From Thuidium tamariscinum (lineage: Eukaryota; Streptophyta; Bryopsida; Hypnales; Thuidiaceae), in contig OX344753.2 in the NCBI GenBank assembly GCA_947034885.2, positions 22,196,001 to 22,260,000 of the forward strand: a stretch of 64,000 nt of DNA, in the 5' to 3' direction. Position 1 is the stretch's first letter, and each line of letters begins with the position of its first letter. A model generated the notes under the pieces. That model saw only the letters and a program-made list of their open reading frames with translations, made no database searches and had not been told where the DNA came from. A program made the position numbers and the translations under genes. This document shows positions 24,001 to 36,720 of the stretch, piece after piece.

Positions 24001-27000
24001 GAGCATTTAAGTTTGGAAAAGCACTCGCGGGCCATATGCTTGGTCCTGGCATTTCATTCTCGCTATCCTGACGAGAGGTTGTTGAAGCGGGAATGGGAAT
24101 AGGTGAACTCAGAGAACCTCTGCCTAAGTCTGCATTGCTATATCTCGCGGGTGTTGTAGAAGAGGGATGACTTGTAGACCCTCCGACATCCCATGGAATG
24201 CCCACATCTGTTGACCTACGAACGCGATCATGTGCATGCGATCTGATTTGTGAACCAAAACCATTTATTGGATCGATATTTTCTAATATTTCACCTTCTT
24301 CTAAAGGTTCTCGTCCGCTAGTGGAAACGTCATCATGCACAGGTCGAGGAGAGATATCCATCGGCGCAGGTGATGAAGAATCAGGAAATTGAAGCTCCGT
24401 TAGCTGCGACGGCCTACCTGAGTCTATATCCAGCTGCGTTGCAATAATTGGACTTATGCTATCTTCTGTAAAGTTTGCATTGCCAACATCTGCAACCTCA
24501 ACGGCTAAAGTCGGATCCGTCGGGAACATCAGCTCTGAGCCAGTTGATAACACAGGCCAGAACCAACCAGGTAGCGGCACAATTGATTGTTGAATAGGTA
24601 GAGACGGGTTGGATAGCGAGGAAGTTGATGTAGATGGTGTAAAATGAATAGCTGGAGGTGGATAGTGTAGATAACCTTGGGATGTAGCTACAGTCATCGG
24701 GCAGTCTGGAGAATCCAAATCATTTACCTGTCAGAGGTCCTTCCACGATTAGAACTTGTGGTGATTCCAAGAACAAAACAAGGAAAATAAGAATGGATGA
24801 ATAGCACCGATATCTGAAACCAGTCATGGCTACTGGTAAGAATAAAAAATTAGAATACCCTTAGTCATACCAGTTTTGTGATGTCAGAAAGGCCAGAAAT
24901 CGAATTACCTCTGCCGTCAGTAAAAAAGGAGCAGCTAGTGGGTGGAAATGAACAGCCCGCAAGGACCTACGAGTCCGAAGGACAATGGTCGGAGCAGCAT
25001 CTCCTGCTTTTGTGAACTGCCATATGTAAAGCTGCATAGAAAATGAACTTGCTTAAAGAAAATAATAAATCGAACAAAAAACCCGATGTTAACTTGCAAC
25101 ATTGAATGCATCTGTTAAACATTGACAAATATCGGGGTGGTATAAAGATGTCCATTTTGTCTACGGAGAAAACTACAGATGACCTGAAGAGAACAAAAAA
25201 GTACCTTATGTCCAGAAGCAACCGCAAGCAAGTCTCCTTGGGCGTGAAACGCAAGCGAAGCTATGGGTCGATCTGCAAGATGAAAACGTCATCTCACGCC
25301 AACATGTAAGAAATCGAAGTACCCACCATGAGCTCCAGCACAAATTACACATTCCCACCGACAAGTGCGATATAATGAGAACATTATCGGCTCCCAACAG
25401 CATCAACTTGGACAACAAACGTGCAGAATGCTTAGACCAGCGGAAAATTACAAATGCTTACAGAAATCTCGAGAACCAACACATTCAGCTGTGTTAGCGT
25501 TCCATAATCGCACTTCATTGTCAAGACTCCCACTAGCTAGCACCTCTGAGCTCGCTGGATGAAAACGAACCTACAAGAATGAACACCACCTAAAATAAAT
25601 ATCTGGCAGACAGCCTACTCTGGCTACATTACTTCTGTACATAATTGAGTGAATGTCATGCATGGGTCATCATCATAAATTCGAATGTTGAAATTATAAT
25701 GACAAACGTTAAGAGCAAGCAAGACACCAGCTCTGAAGGTAATATATTCATGTTAATAGAGAGCATAGGTAAATTGGCATGGCAATTTGTTTATGAAACC
25801 AGAGTTCTTCATACTGGAAACTAATATTCACAGTCAACGCTACACAAATATGTCTGCATGTACAAAAAGAGCAACATTCAAGAATATAACGTTTAGGTGT
25901 TGTAACACAACATGTCGTTAGTAGTGCAATTCTAACATTAGTTTGAGTCTTGTCTGCTTCTAATCCAGCCATTGAGGTGATCAAGAAGGTCAATCGTCAA
26001 CAGAATTTAACCACGGGACATTGCGAAATTTGTAACGGGAGAGGTGACGTACCACCCACGGTGTTCGCCGGTGTCCACTGAGAACCTTCAAACATTGGCC
26101 AGTTCTGCAACAGATAATTTTCACTGTGTGATCGCCACTGCACAATGCAATTAAATTGATGGAATTAAACATCAGGAATAAACAACACAGTACAGAAATG
26201 TAATTAGCAAGCAATCAAACTTTCTGATTGAAATATCACCTCAACAAAGAGATTGCACTTAGAGATCGGATTAAAGGCAAACGTACTCAAATGTACCACT
26301 TGCACTTCAGCACAGTCGACTGCAGAAAACACAATTTCCACATTGCCATATAGCTGCACAAAGGTGAGGAATGGCAGCTTGGTCACTTACTGTGTGGAGG
26401 CTAAAGTGTTGCCATCAGGGCTGAAAGCAGCTGCTATAGTAGACCGCGGAGCTGGTTGCAGTGGACAATATTTAGCAGTGCAATGACGAAGAGACTCAGC
26501 CTCCAACCTGTAGAACCTGTGAGAGTCAGTTAAAAATCATAGCAAGACTAATTTGGAAGCAACTACATCGAGTTCATGTTCAAGATAGGACTTGAACAAT
26601 ACTTGTTAGCACATTGAAACCCTAAAATATAAAATTGTCAGCGTAGAGCAACCAGACGAGAAAGCTGACCACGAGATGAGCGCCAATTTCGCACTAGTTG
26701 CTTCCAACCGAGGTCCTGTATGTACCACACTTACAGAAGCAGCCTCTCCCCACAGCCGTCTGATAGGCCGTTTCACAGTAGGTGCTATCTCCCTCCATGA
26801 TAACAACTTCATTACATTTCCACCTCTGCAATGAAACATACACACTGGGTCAGCAAAAACCAATACATAAGTCCATCTACATTAAAAAGGACATAAATGT
26901 GGATATTCCAAATGGCCTACTCGACATCACAGATAAAACTCATGTGGCAACAAATAGACGAGCACTGTACCATATGACGAATCCTAAAATTGTTTAATTT

Positions 27001-27194
27001 CAGCACTATTGCTGGAAGCAAACTTTTTACAACTATAGACACCTGCAACAAAATTCATAATAGCGTAGAAAACCATACATGAGCTTCTTCCGGGAATAGG
27101 GATGATATCGACCACATGGTGAAGAGTGAGCACTGGATTTAGAACTTGAGGTAGATGAGGGTCCCCTTGGCTCATCCAGCCACAAAGGCATCAT
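21068..27194 (-). CDS. AMBRA1-like split WD40 protein, 15 exons
   Basis: The exons, each bounded by AG and GT, are 27194-27079, 26825-26670, 26507-26391, 26137-26053, 25570-25462, 25272-25205, 25031-24909, 24727-23656, 23542-23311, 22977-22771, 22484-22424, 22226-22107, 21970-21857, 21596-21513 and 21127-21068. They sum to 2724 nt, exactly 907 codons plus stop with all phases matching. An in-frame stop precedes the ATG at 27194. WD40-type segments (ASTHGDHTVKII, GHRRTPWVVRFHP, ASGSLDNEVRLWN, YRPIASLAFH) occupy about residues 105-258. A Ser/Pro/Ala/Gly-rich linker follows to about 690, and the propeller resumes (HFSPCGRFLAACV, FGQVLASRAVRAAHCLTSIQ, LLAYGRRHNSLL) to about 880. Known AMBRA1 proteins have this split propeller, bind DDB1-CUL4 and act in autophagy and cyclin D turnover. 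The same role here is inference. Arabidopsis has close relatives annotated as transducin/WD40 proteins. Confidence 0.9.
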
Positions 27195-28860
27195 GCCTTC
27201 GATGCAATAAAAGCGCTTCAACAGCTCTCAACTTTGCTATAACATCAATACCTGTTTCAAGCATAATATCATTTATAAGTTTGAACCAAAAACGATAAAA
27301 ATAAATCTCCTATCATCCAAAGAAACAAGCCCTAAATCGATGCGGAATATGAAATTATTCTAATTCACTTTTTAAGTGTAAAGCGCTAAAATAAATTGAA
27401 AACCAGCGAGTAACGACGCAACGATGTATCAGTTGAATGCAACAATCTCTACGATTGACTTCACGTAAACACATACGCCCAAAGACAAATTTGGTGTGCT
27501 GTACTGCCATCAAATTACTTCACAACACCTCCTCAATACCACACAATATCAAATAAACATTCCCAGTTGTGCATCCCAACACGATCGAAAAAATATTTTC
27601 CTCACATGAGGACTATCCAGATTCATACTAGACTATAACCTAATCCCAGCCATTTCAGTTCTCATCAGTCAACATGTTTGATGCTTTACCAAATAAAATG
27701 AAAGAAACTGATTTTGAAAGAAATGAAAAGTCAATAAAACCCTAATAATGCAGTTTTAAATTGTAACCAAATTCAAAAGTAATAATCCCATTCAGATGAA
27801 CACAAAGGCGTTGCTGTTGCTAACCTGTGCATCATCGGAAATTCACCGGTCCTATGACGTGAACGCTGTGGCCCAGCACGGTGCAAAAAGCGTCTCAGCA
27901 ACTTGGGATCGTCTGCGGACTACGACGAGCTATCGGAAGTACTGATTGTGACCACCTCAGTGCCCAAACCGTAAAAGTGTGGGCCAGACCATCGCACCAC
28001 CCCTCAGATTCCGACGAATTCACAGCATAACTAATAACAAACCACTGCTGAAACCTCACTACAACGGGCGCGCATACGTGTCACATATCGAAATACTCAG
28101 ACCACGGAACCACCGAGATGGTCACTTGTGAGAGAATACGGGGCCATCGGAAAAAAAACCTACCATGGACTCGAAAAGCTGATATGCCTTCCGCTTCTCG
28201 GTTATTCAACCTAATTTGCATTAAGAAAACAGACGAATCTCAACATAGCAGTTCCGGAGACCATTATTTTTCGATCCGTCACCATGGAGTCCTACAGAAT
28301 TGCACAATCCAAACCCTTCATGGCTTCAGTTTGAGTGTCGTTTGAGTCCTGTAGGTGCCGCCCCTCCCCTCGCGCATTGCAGACTCGCTCCAACGGGAAA
28401 CACGCACCACGCCCACAAAAAGCTCAACCGGAAACTCCACTACAGTACACCGCAATCGTGCCAGAGCACTGGCGTGAAGAAACGAGCACATAAGGCGTGA
28501 TTCTGCACCAAAAGAAGCGGCCAGAGTCTGAAATGAAGCGCTGGAACCGAAGCTACCACCGAGACGGCGGGGACAAGCCTCGAGGCGCCGGCTGCTGCAA
28601 CGCCGGCCTCGAAGGACGCCGGGACACGCACCGAGTGCAGAAGGGAAGACGCGGTCGTGGCTATGGCGATGGAGATCCAAGGAGCAGAGCCACCGGCAGA
28701 CAGCCACAGGATCTTCTGTTTTTGAAGATTCAAGCGCCGGGGAGCTCTTCTATGTACGTCATGGGTACATGATGAGGGAGGGAATGTTCCTTCGGGAATT
28801 GATTTGACGACAAGGAAAGCGGTTTTTTTTCGTCTGCGGTGTGTGAACGGATTCAAGTAA
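27195..28860 (-). promoter_or_regulatory. Probable 5' leader and promoter of the AMBRA1-like gene
   Basis: The stretch upstream of the first coding exon contains no further coding exon that splices into it in frame. Between about 28330 and 28760 the DNA is unusually GC- and CpG-rich for this window, as plant 5' leaders can be. Overlapping open frames there on both strands follow from the low density of stops. Transcription start and any leader intron cannot be placed from sequence alone. Confidence 0.4.
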
Positions 28861-29495
28861 AATCATCCGCTTTGGTAGATTCGGGGGAATCTTGGATGAG
28901 GGCAAGTTTGGGAGCCGTAGATCTGATTTCTTTAATGATGATGCCAGACTGAGTGTCTAATCACCGTTTTCATGTGATTGTTTTGAAGATTCCCTTGAGT
29001 CCATTTGGCTTAGTAATTGAATTAGAATCTTTAAGCCCATTAATAGCTCCATAGACTCAGATTGAAATATAGTCATATTTTCGGTTAATTTGATCGTTTA
29101 GTTGAAATATGATTTCATCTTTTTTATTTTTATTTTGAAAGAACATGTACATTCTAGACATGTATAATTTCAATTTGGTTGCAAAGGAATATATATATAT
29201 ACTTCTAATTTTTTTAAAATGCGAATTCAACAATTTTTATAAGAAAAATGACAAAAAATTAGTGTCCTTCAAAAAAATTCATTTGGTACTTATATTTTTT
29301 TACACTACTATAATAGAATCATTTCAATTTTCCTCTTGAAGTTGTAATTTTATTTCTTACAACCAAAACATCCATTTAAAGAAAGCAATGGTCCCCATTT
29401 GAATTCTTTGAAATTTTGGGTTTCTATTTTTTCAAAATGCCTACTACAACTCCCTATCCTAGTTGTTCATGTTTGAAAACACACTTGAATAATTA
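28861..29495. other. Gene-free stretch upstream of the AMBRA1-like gene
   Basis: AT-rich from about 28920. A short plus-strand frame (29145-29339) is low-complexity and not supported. Nothing else is seen. Confidence 0.5.
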
Positions 29496-29821
29496 AGGGA
29501 GGAGGTCCATAAACCGACCATCTATGGGCTGGAACAGAATTTTGGATAGGTCAAACATCTTGAAGTATTTTCCAGTGAATTTTTCTTGAAAGACAGCTTG
29601 AATAGGCATCTAACCCAAGTCGTTTCATATTTTTTGGAGCTCTATAGAGTTAGTTATGAATTTCTGAAGTCAATATGGCATAGGGCTCCAAAACCGCCCA
29701 CCCCCTCAAATGTTCACTATTTGTACATTACTGTAAAGATCAAAAAGCATCATGTACCAAAAATGTACATTTCAGAAGGCGAGCGGTTTTGGAGCTTGAG
29801 CGGTTTTCGAGCCTCCTCCCT
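29496..29821. mobile_element. TA-flanked mariner-like element with AGGGAGGAGG ends
   Basis: Ends AGGGAGGAGG and CCTCCTCCCT are inverted repeats flanked by TA (29494-29495 and 29822-29823). The interior is related to 16018-16586 and carries the uninterrupted version of the site that was hit there. The motif GCGGTTTTGGAGC recurs near its right end as GCGGTTTTCGAGC. It is non-coding. Confidence 0.85.
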
Positions 29822-29823
29822 TA

Positions 29824-30994
29824 CACCTCTTTTACAAGTTCACATTGAAAACACATTTGAACAATTATAGCTCTTGTACAAAGTCACATTGGTAAGCATG
29901 TAGACTAGGATTGTAAATAGCAATGAAAGTGCACATTGTGGTAATTAATATTGCTACTTAGACGCAACTAGGAAGAATCTTTAATCTTGGCAATTGAGAC
30001 ATTCACATGAAAGATAGAAATGAAAGGATCAACTAGAAATGTAGCCAAATCTTCTAGATTGTAATGTGATTAAATTTTGGAATGATGCAAAAAAGGTAAT
30101 GGAAAGGTGTCACATAATTACAATAAATGTAGAGAAGAGTATATGTGAATGCTTAAGCTCTAGATAAGTAAATTGCACTTAGAATATGTGAGAAACAAAG
30201 AACTTGGCTATAGCATTTGAAAGGGCATATCATAGGTGGCAATCATTATTCACTTGTATGTCAACAACTTGCATTGCTAGATTGAAGATCTTCATGAATT
30301 TACCATTGCATCTACCATCTTCATATTTTATTATTGAATTCAAGTTGTTACCATTTTATTTTTACTATTAAACTTGATACCATGTGCTATTGTAGGTCTT
30401 GACAATCCAATGTTAAAATAGTTGTTTTAAAATTAAGGCAATTCACATCCTATAAATAGGTTCTTAGAACTTTAGCAAACTAGAATCTCATTTCTTAACT
30501 TTTTACTTCCATTCCAAAATCTCTAAGAATGAACAATAATAAGAGGTACAACAAATTATCACTCCAAGGTCTCTTTATTGAGGTAGAATCTAATATTACT
30601 TTGTTATGCAACATCATGTTTGAGACAATAAACAGATGTCAAAACTCCTCAATTTACATAACTACTACCACATCATTACATAATATATTTTACTCCATAT
30701 TATAAACATTATAAAATCTATTAAATTCAATGGTCTCCAATGTGATTGTCATGAGGTGATCAAGGTTTGTTTCTGAAAAGCACTGTTAAATGTTAAGAAG
30801 ATTCAAATGTAGCATGTTTTTCACATTGTAACTAAAAAAATTCTAGTTGAAGCTTGCTATATTCAAAGTCATCGAGAACTCTCGTTGGATCCACTTGACC
30901 GAGCTGCCTGCGGCAGAGAACATGGAATCTTTGGTAAATGAAGTGAAAATCCAACTCTCATCTTGCATAAAAGCAAAGTGTTAGATTGACTGTC
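29824..30994. other. AT-rich gene-free DNA
   Basis: No gene or complete element recognised. The last 150 bases adjoin the 3' end of the taspase-like gene and may be its 3' untranslated region. An alternative short terminal exon (stop near 30865) is possible there. Confidence 0.5.
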
Positions 30995-33900
30995 TCAACT
31001 TAATTTAAAATTCTGAGCGAATAGAGTTACGTTGGCGTCGTCCTTTGGTGGTCGTCTTAGTATAAAAGTCTGCAAAAAATCCATCCACCATCCTTTCCCA
31101 ATGTCAAAGTTCAGCAATAATAGATGGAGATCAGTTTGTCGTAAAGTTGAACAAAGTGCTTTCGACCATGTATTCATGACATAGTACTGGCAGATAAAAA
31201 GTTACATTAAGGAAATCTTGAACACCAAAACTATTTTCACTACCTTGATAAAGTCCATCTCTTACATATTACTACAAGGGCACGTGACAATTTCAATTAG
31301 AATCGGCGATTACCTTTGGTTTGTTCATGGAGCTTCCAAAGAAGCCAATGCCGAATGATGACGATGTAAAGGCTGCTACCAATTCCACTGCCCTCAGCGA
31401 TGCCACGTCAGTGGCCTTCTGTTGACACAACAAGTTTAACGAATTGACGTCATTGTATTTAACCAAGCTAAAAATGACTCAAAATCCTGGTAACGACCAC
31501 TGGTATTCGGCCAGGGCTAAACAACAACCATGTACTGTAAAGCTACAAATACGACTAAGTAGAAGTGCCTTACAGTTTTTATTCTTGGAAACCATAATTG
31601 AGTCAAAAACTCAATGTTTAATCATGGTGCCTTAAAACAGTGATGCAAACCAAACGATAAGATGGGCCATACCAGTGGCCATGAGATGCAAACTCAACTA
31701 AGTAGGGCTTCAAGTGATCTCAACAACCTGTGAGATGAAGAGTGATTCGAAACCTGAAAGTTTCACTACTATAGCCTCCACTTCTAAATGCCTTACACGA
31801 GAACTTCCTACTGGAGATCGAATTGATAATTCCCATTGATTATCACCCAAAATGTTGGAATTCCTGTCCAATAGATTTCACTGGCTGGACTAGTTTGACA
31901 TCTATCCTGCTCAATCCACTCCACTAGAGGTTCACTCCGGACATCTACCTATTGTTCTCAAAGCAAACAGGGAAATAGAGACAAAAGAAGTTAAGCGCAT
32001 CAGGTTGACCTCCAAACAAGGGAATAAAAGGATCAGAAACTGTTCAATTGCAGCATTATTTACCTGTGATGAGTCGGAACTTGACTGTAGAAACAAAACC
32101 CCAGCGTCGTGTGTGCCCCCAAAGTCCCGACTCTTCTCAATAACAGAGCCCAGCATCGACTCACAAGCATATCCTGGCCCAAATTGCAACCTGTGTTGGT
32201 CATAAAATAATAAAGTTGGTCAGATATTGATCCCTCCATTTTAGCAACAATTTGGTGAAGAAAAAAATAGAAATACAAAATAGGACAGAAAATTTCGACA
32301 TACGTTGTGGCCAACGAAGAGCATTCGTATGCAGCAAGCCCTCTCATAAGCTGCTCGCCTGCACCTGAGACAGTACAGCCAACTGAAGTGCCAAGCGTTT
32401 CTTTTGAGGTCGCCCAACAGCCACTCCCATAAGTTGCCGCTAAACCCACCCGTCCTTTAACCTGAGTCAAATTATAGATGATGTGATAAGAAATTTCCTT
32501 ACGACGTGATATCAAAAGGCGCAGAATGAAAAAATCCATTATTCGAAATAAAGCATAGGCCTGTAGTTAGCTAGTCACAGGTAATTAACTCTTAAGAGTA
32601 AGAGAATGGCAGCAATCAGCTCCACCAATCAGCAACCAACATAAAGACGTCGAATCTTACTTTCATTGCAATCCCGCCACTTGAAGCACCTGCAGCAACA
32701 TTACCATCTCTGTCAACACAGACAGCCCCCACAGTGTCTAGTACAACGTCTTCCCTGCTCTCCTCGTCAATAGTATTCATTAACAGAGCATCTGTCAAGC
32801 CATTCCTATCAGCACTTGGGATGGCCCTGGCCAGCATGAGCTTGTATTTTTCCCATTGCTCGTACGCCTTCTTAGTTACAAGCCACTGCCAAAAATAAAT
32901 GCATGTATTCAAATAAAAAACAGGAACCTCACAGGAAGATATGGACTCATAGGACTGCAATTGGAGGGAGAAAAACCTGATATGCACTGAAAGACTGGAC
33001 CTTTGGGCCACTGGCACAAATACTGGGGCTCACAGTTAATTTCGTTACGGACCATACACGCCACATCCGAAAAACAGTGGCAATTCTTCCCCCAAAGACG
33101 TCGTTTATAACGCAGGTCATCAGACAAAGTTAAATTAAGCATCCTGTCTGATAGTAATTTGGTTATAACAGGAGCATTGAAAACCATTTCTCACCTCCTC
33201 GACTTCGCCACCAACTGCTCCAGTTGTAAGTAAATGTCGAGATGCCCATTCCCTTGCTCCATCACCCGCTAGGAAACTGTCATGCTCACCACAAAACACT
33301 GTAAATATTGCAGCCAATTGTAGATGATAAAAGAAGAAAACAAATCGAAATTATTCTTTCATAATAATGCAGAGACAAAGCAGAATTGCTAGTGTGTCTA
33401 ATCAAACGCGATGAATAACGCATATTATTATCACTTTTATAACAATGCAATATTTTTCGATCAAATGATGCTACACCATATACTACTAAAGTGATGGGAA
33501 AATTTGTTCCGCACACAGGAGGAGTTCGACCGAGCGGAAGGGTCCCCTTGCGACTGTCTTTAGCCAGTTGCATGGCAACATCAATTGCATTTCGAACACC
33601 TGCAAAAAATGAGTGCACCATGATACCCCATCATCTATCCATCAATCCTTTACTCATCCAAGTAACCAAGGAAACACAAGGAGTGTATTTCTACAAGCCT
33701 TCGATCATACGAATTAATACAAAGTCTCAGTATATAGTTGGTCGAAGCTCATTTCATTCATGAGCCGTCGAGTCTGTGGAATATAAAGGTACCAGGAACT
33801 GCTCCAACAGCTCCAAAAGCTCCACTATGCCCGTCCATAACGCTAGCATCGCACTCCACTCGGCCATCTTCTGTCAGGTTTGAACCTCTGCCAGCATTTG

Positions 33901-35211
33901 TAACTTCATCGTCCTGGGATATGTATACTCAAAATCCTCAGTTTCAATGTACGAAGATTTCATAAAGCGCCGGACACACCAGTGCCGAGCACCTGAAAGA
34001 GAAGAGTTGCGACCACAGAAACTGAATTTAAAGAAATGGTTATTCGCAGAGGAGCCTCCATCCAACTTCAGTAAGAGGATCAGAAACAAGATACGGGTTC
34101 TTGTTCCCCTGCCAACTAAAAAAATAAAGAAACCACAACCATAAATCACAGAAACTCCATTACATGTTCGACATAAAGTTATACGCAAGAGACACAACTT
34201 GCCAACCTCCTCGAGCCACATAAATAAGGTTCACGACAAAAACAGAATGACCCCACTTTAGATACGATTGTCGCGGTCCCTCACCTCAAGCACTCTGATT
34301 GCCGCTGCTACAGCGTCGAGGCTGGCCCCTGATTCCTGAAACACACGCAACAATGAAAACACGATCTAGGTCTGAACTCATTAAGACGACAAGCGATTCA
34401 AAAATTATGCTTAGCACCATGAGTTGGTGCGCTTGTGATATAATGCAAGCCGAAGGAAAGGAGTAACAGTTGCTCGTGGTCATATCACGCTGTGAAACGC
34501 AATTGTCTAGGTCTAGAAGATGCAAACTACAGGGGACAACCAAGAGCCATTTGTCACACTCTTCACGACAGGGAGTGTGATCATCACTCCCCGTGATATC
34601 TGAAGATTGAAATTTCATTTCATATCATTCTTACCTCGTTCTGCAGTTTTGTCCTTATGGTGTATTATTAGGACGATGAATTGCAGTCATTACTGATTAA
34701 TTCTTCCTTATTAGAGACGATTAGCGTTGTGTTTGATAATACAGCATTTCCTCTTTCTGGAAAATTGTGTTAGAATCTAAGAAAACCTTGGCAATGGGTG
34801 GACTCGCCTGGTGATGGCATAAGAGGAAAGTGCAGAATCAGATTCTGTCTAGTTAAGCGTGAATGAATTTCACTATTGAACATTGAATATATAAGTCACA
34901 TCTTAATTGTCTCCCAAAAAGATCAAGTGAAAAAAAGACAGAGTTCCACATTGCGCAAATCATTCCGTTGAGTCAAATACCTCCGAGAGAACAGATGCCG
35001 CAGCCTGGCAAGCACGTCGCATGGCTAGTTTATATGCTTTGGTTTTCTTCTCGTTATGGAAACCCGCACCAACATGTACCGCCACGAAAAACAAATCCGT
35101 TGTGACGCTCCCCTGTCGCTCCATATCCGCGCTGCCAATGCGTAAATCCTTGCCTCTCGGGTCTCCAACGTTAGAAGCTGGATCATCTCCTCCGCTTACG
35201 TCTCCAGGCAT
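30995..35211 (-). CDS. Taspase-like threonine aspartase (Ntn-hydrolase), 10 exons
   Basis: Exons 35211-34981, 34335-34285, 33913-33793, 33599-33515, 33276-33195, 32885-32661, 32461-32304, 32190-32064 and 31418-31314 sum to 1185 nt in phase. A last exon, 31186-30995, is less certain and would give 458 residues. The family belongs to the asparaginase-type Ntn-hydrolases. The precursor cleaves itself and the new N-terminal threonine is the nucleophile. Here [12 protein letters not shown] opens the domain, [19 protein letters not shown] and [16 protein letters not shown] follow, and the nucleophile is Thr241 in [33 protein letters not shown] and [15 protein letters not shown] complete it. The layout is like the plant homologue and human taspase 1, which cuts after Asp in regulators such as MLL. 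Plant substrates are not known to me. The proposed C-terminal 63 residues match nothing I recognise. ATG at 35211 gives a 39-residue leader before the core. Confidence 0.88.
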
Positions 35212-36262
35212 CTACAAGCGACGACGGGAGTCCATGCGTTCAGAATGCATAATCCGACACGCAATCTTTGATCCAAATTTGTGACGAATCACGAACTGTA
35301 CAATGACCTAAGGAAGCAACAATGGAGAGCGACGATGGGAACTATTGCTGAGAGGAGCTACGCGAGGTTTGACGATGGAAAGTGAAAGTCTGTGGCGGTT
35401 TCCCAAAGGAGGTGCTGGAACAAGATTGACCTACAGGAACAATTATGGACCTCCCACGCAGGATTATTGACCTTCTTCACCTAAAATTATTGCTCTCACT
35501 CGATGACATGCAATTGCTTGATTCCTTTAATTCTAATGAGGATGATAATTCAGCAGCTCGTGGAAATGTAACAAACGCTGGATAAGCAGAATTTGAACAC
35601 ATGCAGAAATTGAGGCCTGTGGGTTCTCAAATTGCATCAGAATTGAGAGAATCAGGTAATTGCAAGCCAAGTTGAACATGATGATATCAATTTGAAATTC
35701 ATTTTGCGGCACCTCGTGTTCAAATTCGACTTAGAAGTGAATACACTCAGCCAGCGGATTTAAGTTGTAACCTGACGTTGTTGAAGTTACAGATCTGGCA
35801 TTGCTGAGCCTCATTTGAAACAGTCATTTGCGGAACTTCTTGGGAGAAACTAGATAATTGTTCATGCAAAAAACTAGAATGCACCCCCACCCAAGATTCC
35901 GAGGGGAGAATCGTACTATGTGCCGTGTGAACAATTATCCCGTATCTCAAAAGAAGTGGACATCGCAGTAACTTAAGACTCCTCTACTTCCCATAACTCT
36001 CACCAACCAAAACCAAAACCAAAACAGTGATAAACAAGCACAGAAACGCACAAGCAATCAAAACTACACCTAGAGTAAGCAGATTGAAGAAACAAACCTC
36101 AAGAACGCCGAAATTGCTCAAATGTCTGACTCAAATGTGCAAAGCACCAAACGCCCCCGACACTGATTCCAAATTCCAAACGAAGACGACCGTCGGTGGA
36201 AAAAAATATGGGTCTACACAAACCCTAAATATTTGCCTTGGGACCTACGGTTGATTTTGGGT
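35212..36262. other. Upstream region of the taspase-like gene
   Basis: Moderate GC content, no frame with recognisable similarity. Probably promoter and 5' leader of the minus-strand gene starting at 35211. Confidence 0.4.
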
Positions 36263-36720
36263 AGCCTCTCAATCTATGCCTTAAGACAGGTAGTTTGTTT
36301 TGTTTGTGATGCTGAGATCTCCCGGAGCGTGCGTTTCCCGGCCGCCTGCTTGGTATCGTTGGAAAGCTCTTGGCGAGGAGGGGTGGATGGGCTTGGTTTC
36401 ATGGCATTTGGACTCATGGAGAAAACGTGATTGAATTTCAAAGTTTTAGTGGATTAAAAAAATTAAAAAATATCTTTTACTTTGGATTTAACCGTGGCAA
36501 TAGCACAAGGCATACTAATCTATACCTCAAGCTAGGTAGTTTGTTTTGTTTTGTTTTGTTTGTTTGTTTGTTTATTTGTCACATTGAAATCTTCCAGCCC
36601 ATGCGTCCTTGGTAGCATGCTTAGTACCATTGGAAAGTTCTCAACAAGGAGGGGTGCACAGGCTTGGTTTCATGACATTTGGACTCATGGTGAAAAAGTT
36701 ATGGATTTTTGAGTATTTTT
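36263..36720. repeat. Direct duplication of about 210 bp
   Basis: The segment from about 36263 to 36470 recurs diverged at about 36505 to 36720. Both contain GGTAGTTTGTTTTG, a TGGAAAG box and GGCTTGGTTTCATG followed by CATTTGGACTCATGG. The second copy has an expanded (TTTTG)n/(TTTG)n tract at 36540-36572. No coding capacity is conserved between copies, so it is probably an old repeat pair. Confidence 0.8.

Noticed and set aside
23612..24718. Treating the 368-codon open stretch as a separate gene
   Set aside because: It has no ATG at its start and fits exactly as exon 8 of the AMBRA1-like gene with valid acceptor and donor.
28318..28856. Minus-strand frames of 129 and 138 codons upstream of the AMBRA1-like gene
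   Set aside because: They overlap in different frames in a CpG-rich leader, and an in-frame stop separates them from the first coding exon.
31800..31951. Additional taspase exon reading [14 protein letters not shown]
   Set aside because: It has an acceptor-like start but ends in a stop before the conserved [10 protein letters not shown] region, which is found in frame in the exon at 31418-31314.
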